From NCBI GenBank assembly GCA_012512355.1, contig JAAZEI010000203.1, positions 1-21,285 of the forward strand: a DNA stretch of 21,285 nucleotides, read 5' to 3'. The position numbers and the translations under genes were made by a program. Positions within the stretch are counted from its first letter, which is position 1, and each line of letters opens with the position of its first letter. The notes beneath the pieces were generated by a model. It saw only the letters and a list, made by a program, of their open reading frames with translations, was not told the origin of the DNA and did not search any database. Shown piece by piece: positions 14,378-21,285 of this stretch. The stretch is from Clostridiales bacterium (GTDB taxonomy: Bacteria > Bacillota > Clostridia > Christensenellales > Aristaeellaceae).

Positions 14378-14404
14378 GATTAGAAGAAGGTCATATGATA
14401 TAAT
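14376..14404 (+). promoter_or_regulatory. Sigma-A promoter of the secreted CHAP-like gene
   Basis: TTGATT (14376-14381), 17-bp spacer, TATAAT (14399-14404), 40 bp before the ATG. Its -35 begins inside the T-tract of the preceding terminator. Confidence 0.65.
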
Positions 14405-14443
14405 TATTTATCAAGATTATGTTTTGAGAGGAGTAAAATCGAG

Positions 14444-15334
14444 ATGAAAAAACGTTTATTATATATTGCATTGGCTTTGTTGCTTGCTGTTGCTCAATTG
14501 GGGCTCGCATCTTCGCCGTTAAGCCACCCGGAAGCTGTCACAAGCAATGTCGGGAGAAGCTATTCTTTTTCCCAAAGCAGACGCGGAACCTTTGTCAGTG
14601 ATGACATGGATGTTGCCTGGGTTGACAGCCGCGGCAACGTCAGCTTTGTCAGCCAAGGGGAGACCATTGTTACTTTTACCGACCAAAAAAACCAGAAAAC
14701 AGCATCCATTGTTTTTACAGTTCTTGAAGGTGGCACCATACCTGCTGAAGTACAAAAAGGAATTGATATAGCGATTATGGAATGGGAAGAGTTTCTGCAG
14801 CTTGGCAGGTCAATTCCCAAATCAAACAAATATACCAAATGGCGATGCGGTCGTCCTTGTGAGTTTGGCTGGTGCGGTGCTTTTGTCAACTATAGTCTGG
14901 ACATGGGAGGTGTCCCCATGACTTCCCGCGAGGATGCGCAGCTGGTCCCTGACGGACGGGCTTTCGCCATTCGTGAGGCAGCAGTGCCAAAAATACTTGA
15001 AGGCTTTAAAAAAATGGATCGCATAGGCTTTATTCCTCAACCGGGTTCTGAAGTCATTTATGGCAGGCGCGGGGGATATACTACCATCCACGTTGGGTTT
15101 GTAACTGATGTAAAGTCATTGGGGGAGGGTAAATATGAAGTCCAGACGATTGAAGGAAATATGGGCCCGCGCATACGCCGTTATCACTATATATACGATG
15201 CCCTGGCTGAAAATTATGAGCGCAATATGACGATGCTGCCAAAAGAACAGCAGACAGATCCGGATGTTTTCCATTATCCTTTGCACCTTGACGGTGCTTG
15301 GTATGTAACTGCCTTTGGCCAAACATGGTATTAG
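14444..15334 (+). CDS. Secreted Ig-like plus CHAP/NlpC-like cysteine hydrolase
   Basis: This 296-residue protein has a signal peptide (KKR, hydrophobic core 5-19, cleavage probably near LGLASS at 19-24). A small beta-rich Ig-like domain follows at about 28-94 (WVDSRGNVSFVSQGETIVTF resembles BIG2 repeats), then a papain-fold domain at about 105-275. The likely catalytic residues are Cys144 (GWCGAFV), His216 (IHVGFV) and a polar residue in EGN (237-239), the order seen in CHAP amidases and NlpC/P60 peptidases. Cys135 and Cys139 could form a disulfide or bind metal. It probably cuts peptidoglycan peptides outside the cell, but specificity is not deducible. ATG 14444 follows AGAGGAG; it is monocistronic. 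Confidence 0.75.
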   Translation: MKKRLLYIALALLLAVAQLGLASSPLSHPEAVTSNVGRSYSFSQSRRGTFVSDDMDVAWVDSRGNVSFVSQGETIVTFTDQKNQKTASIVFTVLEGGTIPAEVQKGIDIAIMEWEEFLQLGRSIPKSNKYTKWRCGRPCEFGWCGAFVNYSLDMGGVPMTSREDAQLVPDGRAFAIREAAVPKILEGFKKMDRIGFIPQPGSEVIYGRRGGYTTIHVGFVTDVKSLGEGKYEVQTIEGNMGPRIRRYHYIYDALAENYERNMTMLPKEQQTDPDVFHYPLHLDGAWYVTAFGQTWY

Positions 15335-15383
15335 CAAGCTCATCAAATCAAGTTTTATAATAAATACAAAACAGCATTAAGAT

Positions 15384-15418
15384 CTAAAAGGACGGGGAAT
15401 ATTTTCCCGTCTTTTTAG
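15384..15418. terminator. Bidirectional terminator between convergent genes
   Basis: CTAAAAGGACGGGGAA (15384-15399) pairs with 15402-15418 with one wobble, giving T-tracts in both directions. It serves the CHAP-like gene (plus) and the metallopeptidase gene (minus). Confidence 0.85.
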
Positions 15419-15464
15419 AAAAGTATTCAGACGATATGAATTCAAAATTGTGTTTGGGGAAAAA

Positions 15465-15839
15465 CTAGTCGGGCCGATTGAATCGTTTCAGCCTGATTGC
15501 GTCTTCCATTTCAAGTTCCCGATTTCCAGCTTGGGATTCAAGATGGTGCGTCAGTTCGTGTTTGAGTACTTTGTCTATTTCTATTCTGAACTCTTCTTCT
15601 GATTGCATCCATGAAAAAACTTCACAGAAAGAACCGTAGTATAAAACAACGCCCCGCCCCATCACCGGATGAACTCTATATTCTCCAAGTATATAAACAG
15701 GCAGATTTGGCCGGACTCGATGTTCGCGTTTGCTTTTGACGCTGACGATGACGCCCAAATTAAGATTTTTAAATATTTCATCTGGCAGCAGCGCTGCCTG
15801 TTCATCCAAAATAATTGAGAAGCGTTCGATGCTGATCAT
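15465..15839 (-). CDS. Minimal zincin metallopeptidase (PF06262-like)
   Basis: This 124-residue soluble protein has the zinc motif HELTHH (H94, E95, H98) near its C-terminus, followed by an acidic segment (RELEMEDAIRL) that may hold the third ligand. The short N-terminal part (FSIILDEQAALLPDEIFKNL) and the VVLYYGSF strand before the active site fit the small Zincin_1/DUF1025-type metallopeptidases of Bacillota and Actinobacteria, whose substrates are mostly unknown. No signal peptide is present, so it is likely cytoplasmic. ATG 15839 lies about seven bases after AAGAGGTG and is preferred; the GTG at 15848 is part of that same site. It is transcribed divergently from lacZ. Confidence 0.78.
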   Translation of the reverse strand: MISIERFSIILDEQAALLPDEIFKNLNLGVIVSVKSKREHRVRPNLPVYILGEYRVHPVMGRGVVLYYGSFCEVFSWMQSEEEFRIEIDKVLKHELTHHLESQAGNRELEMEDAIRLKRFNRPD

Positions 15840-15860
15840 ACCATTCACCTCTTATTCAGC

Positions 15861-15889
15861 AGTATACTGAGAATGATGATTGTATGCAA
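15861..15889 (-). promoter_or_regulatory. Sigma-A promoter of the metallopeptidase gene
   Basis: On the minus strand: TTGCAT, 17-bp spacer, TATACT, ending 21 bp before the ATG. Confidence 0.65.
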
Positions 15890-15926
15890 CAAACCAGGTG
15901 ATTCATGCTGTTTTGCTTGCCCATGT

Positions 15927-18990
<3,064 letters not shown>

Positions 18991-19002
18991 GGAGAGAAAG
19001 AC

Positions 19003-19731
19003 ATGGCGATTAAAATTTGTGCTCACCGCGGTGCATCAGGGTATGCGCCGGAAAACACACTTGAGGCGTTCCAACTGGCCCTTGAACAGGGAGCCGATGC
19101 AGTAGAACTTGATGTTCATTTAACACGGGATGGGGAATTGCTTGTAGCTCATGATGAAACAATTGACAGGGTTTCAGACGGCAGCGGCATGATATCACAG
19201 TTAAACCTCATAGCTTTGAAAAAGTTCAACTTCAATAAAGTGCATCCTGAATATGAAAATGCCAAGGCGCCAACGCTCCAGGAGGTATATGAACTGCTAA
19301 AACCCAGCGGCATGATCATCAACGTTGAATTAAAAACCAATGTCAATCCTTACCCCGGCATAGAAGAGAAGTGTCTGGATTTGGCTTCAAAAATGGGAAT
19401 AGAAGATAATATCGTCTACTCATCATTCAATCACCTGAGTATGCAAAAAATCAGAGAATTAAGTAAAGACAGTTATTGTGGGCTGCTGTATGACTGTGTC
19501 ATAATCCGGCCTTGGCGTTACGCCAAAGATTATGGCATGAATGCCATTCACCCGCCTTACCAGCATATTCTATTGATCCCAGGTTATTGCGAAAAGTCCC
19601 ATAAGGCAGGTATCCAGGTGAATACCTGGACTGTAAATAGCGAACGCGAAATGAAGCGTGTCGTTGAAGCGGGAGCAGACATGCTCATCACCAATTATCC
19701 TGACAGGGCAAAGGCACTTTTAGGACTATAA
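19003..19731 (+). CDS. ugpQ: Glycerophosphodiester phosphodiesterase
   Basis: This 242-residue cytoplasmic enzyme hydrolyses glycerophosphodiesters to glycerol 3-phosphate and an alcohol. The GDPD family residues are present: His8-Arg9 and the HRGASGYAPENT motif (8-19), Glu35 and Asp37 (VELDVH), His50 (VAHDET), and Glu109 with Lys111 (NVELKT). Near the end come NTWTVNSE and DMLITNYPD, also typical. It lacks a signal peptide, so it is UgpQ-like rather than periplasmic GlpQ-like. ATG 19003 follows AAGGAGAGAAAGAC and lies 12 bp behind lacZ, indicating one operon. The name gives family and location, not proven physiology. Confidence 0.9.
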   Translation: MAIKICAHRGASGYAPENTLEAFQLALEQGADAVELDVHLTRDGELLVAHDETIDRVSDGSGMISQLNLIALKKFNFNKVHPEYENAKAPTLQEVYELLKPSGMIINVELKTNVNPYPGIEEKCLDLASKMGIEDNIVYSSFNHLSMQKIRELSKDSYCGLLYDCVIIRPWRYAKDYGMNAIHPPYQHILLIPGYCEKSHKAGIQVNTWTVNSEREMKRVVEAGADMLITNYPDRAKALLGL

Positions 19732-19771
19732 GCTTAGAAGCTCTTTGCAAATGGTTGAATTAAGTCCGCTG

Positions 19772-19802
19772 TTTACAGGTTTGCACAAACAAAGACTATA
19801 AT
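19772..19802 (+). promoter_or_regulatory. Possible promoter of the msmX-type gene
   Basis: TTTACA (19772-19777) and a perfect TATAAT (19797-19802) are separated by 19 bp, longer than ideal. A second TATAAT at 19845-19850 has no good -35. The leader to the ATG at 19905 is about 95 nt; I see no known riboswitch in it. Confidence 0.45.
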
Positions 19803-19904
19803 TTTTGGTTGTTTTGGTGGGTATGCACGAAGAAGACTAGTGTATATAATAAGGTTAAGATTCGGTGCAGGCTGTGCCGATATCATAAAAATGGAGGTAT
19901 TGGT

Positions 19905-21026
19905 ATGGCAAGTGTAAGTTTAAAACACATTTACAAAGTTTATGCAGGAGATGTGACCGCAGTCAGCGATTTTACATTGGATATCGAAGACAAAGAGTTT
20001 GTTGTCCTCGTAGGACCTTCAGGCTGTGGCAAATCCACAACATTGCGTATGGTCGCCGGTCTTGAAGAAATCACAGACGGCGAGCTTTATATCGGCGATC
20101 GACTGGTCAACGATGTAGCACCTAAGGACCGTGACATTGCGATGGTTTTCCAGAACTATGCTCTATATCCCCATATGACAGTGTATGACAATATGGCTTT
20201 TGGTCTGAAACTGCGTAAGACCCCTAAGGATGAAATCAAGCGCCGTGTCGAAGCAGCTGCCCATATCCTTGACATTGAGTATCTTCTTAACCGCAAACCC
20301 AAAGCATTATCAGGCGGTCAGCGTCAGCGCGTTGCTTTGGGACGTGCCATCGTACGTGAACCAAAAGTTTTCCTGATGGACGAACCGCTGTCTAACCTTG
20401 ACGCCAAATTGCGTGTGGCCATGCGTACCGAAATTACCAAGCTGCATCAGCGCTTACAGACAACCTTTATCTATGTTACTCACGATCAAACAGAGGCCAT
20501 GACCATGGGATCTCGCATCTGCATCATGAAAGATGGGTTTATTCAGCAGGTTGATACGCCTCAGAACAACTACGATTATCCCGTCAATAAATTCGTTGCA
20601 AGCTTCATCGGCAGCCCCCAGATGAACTTATTTGATGCTAAGTTAATGGCTGAGAATGGTCAAGTTTATGCGGTTTTCGGTAACAACAAAATATTAGTAC
20701 CGGATTCAAAGGTAAAAAAACTCGTTGATGAAAGTTATATCGGCAAGGAAGTTACGCTCGGAATTCGCCCGGAAGATATCTCTGACACAGCCGCAGATAT
20801 TGACGAGCATCCTGAGGCAGTTATGTCAGTTCACGTCGAAGTTACCGAGCTGATGGGCAGTGAAACTTATCTGTACTTTACCACTTCCGGCAAAGAAGAG
20901 AATGTTATCGCGCGCGTTGACCCCCGCACTCAGACCAAAACTGGGGATGATATCAAAGTAGTGGTCGATACCAGGCACCTGCACTTCTTTGATAAGGAAA
21001 CTGAGGCCACAATCCTTAGCCGCTAA
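19905..21026 (+). CDS. msmX: MsmX/UgpC-type sugar ABC transporter ATPase
   Basis: This 373-residue ATPase has all ABC motifs: Walker A GPSGCGKST (37-45), Q-loop Gln83 (QNYALYPHM), signature LSGGQ (135-139), Walker B VFLMDE (155-160) and switch His193 (VTHDQTEAMTM). The C-terminal third (from about 235) is the MalK-type regulatory/TOBE domain, with LGIRPEDI and LMGSETYLYF. Such proteins energise CUT1 importers for maltodextrins, other oligosaccharides or glycerol 3-phosphate; in Bacillus one MsmX serves several. The gene stands alone with its own terminator and no permease, which fits a shared ATPase. ATG 19905 lies seven bases after GGAGG; the upstream open frame from 19809 covers the leader. 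UgpC is an equally possible name. Confidence 0.9.
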   Translation: MASVSLKHIYKVYAGDVTAVSDFTLDIEDKEFVVLVGPSGCGKSTTLRMVAGLEEITDGELYIGDRLVNDVAPKDRDIAMVFQNYALYPHMTVYDNMAFGLKLRKTPKDEIKRRVEAAAHILDIEYLLNRKPKALSGGQRQRVALGRAIVREPKVFLMDEPLSNLDAKLRVAMRTEITKLHQRLQTTFIYVTHDQTEAMTMGSRICIMKDGFIQQVDTPQNNYDYPVNKFVASFIGSPQMNLFDAKLMAENGQVYAVFGNNKILVPDSKVKKLVDESYIGKEVTLGIRPEDISDTAADIDEHPEAVMSVHVEVTELMGSETYLYFTTSGKEENVIARVDPRTQTKTGDDIKVVVDTRHLHFFDKETEATILSR

Positions 21027-21048
21027 ACCTTAAACCAGGTTATGATCC

Positions 21049-21080
21049 AACCGCTGTCGGTCATCCGACAGCGGTTTTTT
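21049..21080 (+). terminator. Intrinsic terminator after msmX-type gene
   Basis: AACCGCTGTCGG (21049-21060) pairs perfectly with CCGACAGCGGTT (21065-21076) around TCAT, followed by T to 21080. Confidence 0.92.
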
Positions 21081-21155
21081 ATTATTAAAAACAATCCTAC
21101 TTCGCTTGACAACTGCTCTTTTAGCAAAATTTTCATCACAATATATGACAATTGA

Positions 21156-21225
21156 GATAGAGTACAGTAATGTTCGCAACTTCAACTGAGGATAGAGTAC
21201 AGTAATGTTCGCAACTTCAACTGAG
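21156..21225. repeat. Perfect tandem duplication of a 35-bp unit
   Basis: Two identical 35-bp units, 21156-21190 and 21191-21225, begin GATAGAGTACAGTAATG and end CAACTTCAACTGAG. The bases before the first unit (CAATTGAG) resemble the unit's end (CAACTGAG), hinting at an older third copy. There is no spacer, so it is not a CRISPR array. Each unit holds GTAATGTTCGCAAC, whose complement contains a PurBox-like CGAACATT core. Confidence 0.9.
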
Positions 21226-21255
21226 GTATTTAAGAGCCATCAGGACTCCGATACA

Positions 21256-21285
21256 ATGAATGAAATACTACTAACATTCAGAAAA
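21256..21285 (+). CDS. Possible start of a further gene, cut by window end
   Basis: ATG 21256 opens a frame of ten codons (MNEILLTFRK) that is still open at the last base. There is no convincing ribosome binding site before it, so this may be chance. The rest of 21077-21285 holds only the terminator tail, AT-rich sequence and the 35-bp tandem repeat. Confidence 0.2.
   Translation, partial: MNEILLTFRK

Noticed and set aside
21156..21225. CRISPR array
   Set aside because: Two units abut directly with no spacer, and no cas genes are seen.

Overview
The window looks like the chromosome of a low-to-moderate GC member of the Bacillota, probably an anaerobic Clostridia-type bacterium, with the end of a prophage at its left edge. 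This is inferred from the strong AGGAGG-type ribosome binding sites, frequent TTG and GTG starts, sigma-A promoters, a DgkA of the undecaprenol kinase type, a BMP-family nucleoside transporter, an MsmX-type ATPase and Firmicutes-like protein sequences. No species can be named from sequence alone.

Layout. (1) 1-716 is a prophage terminus: the end of a small XhlA-like membrane protein, a holin-like protein, and then the 3' half of a tRNA-Ser(GCU) gene that marks the phage/chromosome junction. (2) 721-2402: a shared terminator, then a leftward pair made of a PAP2-DgkA fusion, which feeds the undecaprenyl-phosphate pool, and a small two-TM protein. (3) 2385-3656: a rightward DEAD-box RNA helicase. 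Its promoter is back to back with the leftward one, with a 14-bp palindrome between them, and a 16-codon ORF precedes its start. (4) 3757-11281: a leftward block. In transcription order it holds xpt, a BMP substrate-binding protein, a double-NBD ATPase, two permeases and a uridine-kinase-like P-loop kinase, which together form a purine/nucleoside uptake and salvage operon. It is followed by an ECF sigma factor and its membrane anti-sigma partner. (5) 11393-14332: a three-subunit proton-translocating transhydrogenase operon (pntAA-pntAB-pntB). (6) 14376-15334: a secreted Ig-like/CHAP-like cysteine hydrolase. (7) 15465-15839: a leftward minimal zinc metallopeptidase, divergent from (8) a GH2 beta-galactosidase and a glycerophosphodiesterase. 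(9) 19772-21080: an MsmX/UgpC-type ABC ATPase that would energise sugar importers encoded elsewhere. (10) 21077-21285: non-coding except possibly the last 30 bases, and carries a perfect 35-bp tandem duplication.

How the parts fit. The nucleoside operon imports purine nucleosides or bases, Xpt converts xanthine to XMP, and the kinase probably phosphorylates a nucleoside. The transhydrogenase balances NADPH against NADH. The lacZ, phosphodiesterase and MsmX stretch suggests use of galactosides and glycerol-phosphate diesters. Most of the window is ordinary housekeeping and accessory metabolism, and I do not see a clearly new defence or mobile system. The best leads are: the altered NADP 2'-phosphate motif in PntB, the uORF/homopolymer arrangement before the helicase, the PAP2-DgkA fusion, the BMP binding protein without a lipobox, the 14-bp palindrome between divergent promoters, and the 35-bp tandem repeat with a PurBox-like core that recurs in the xpt leader.
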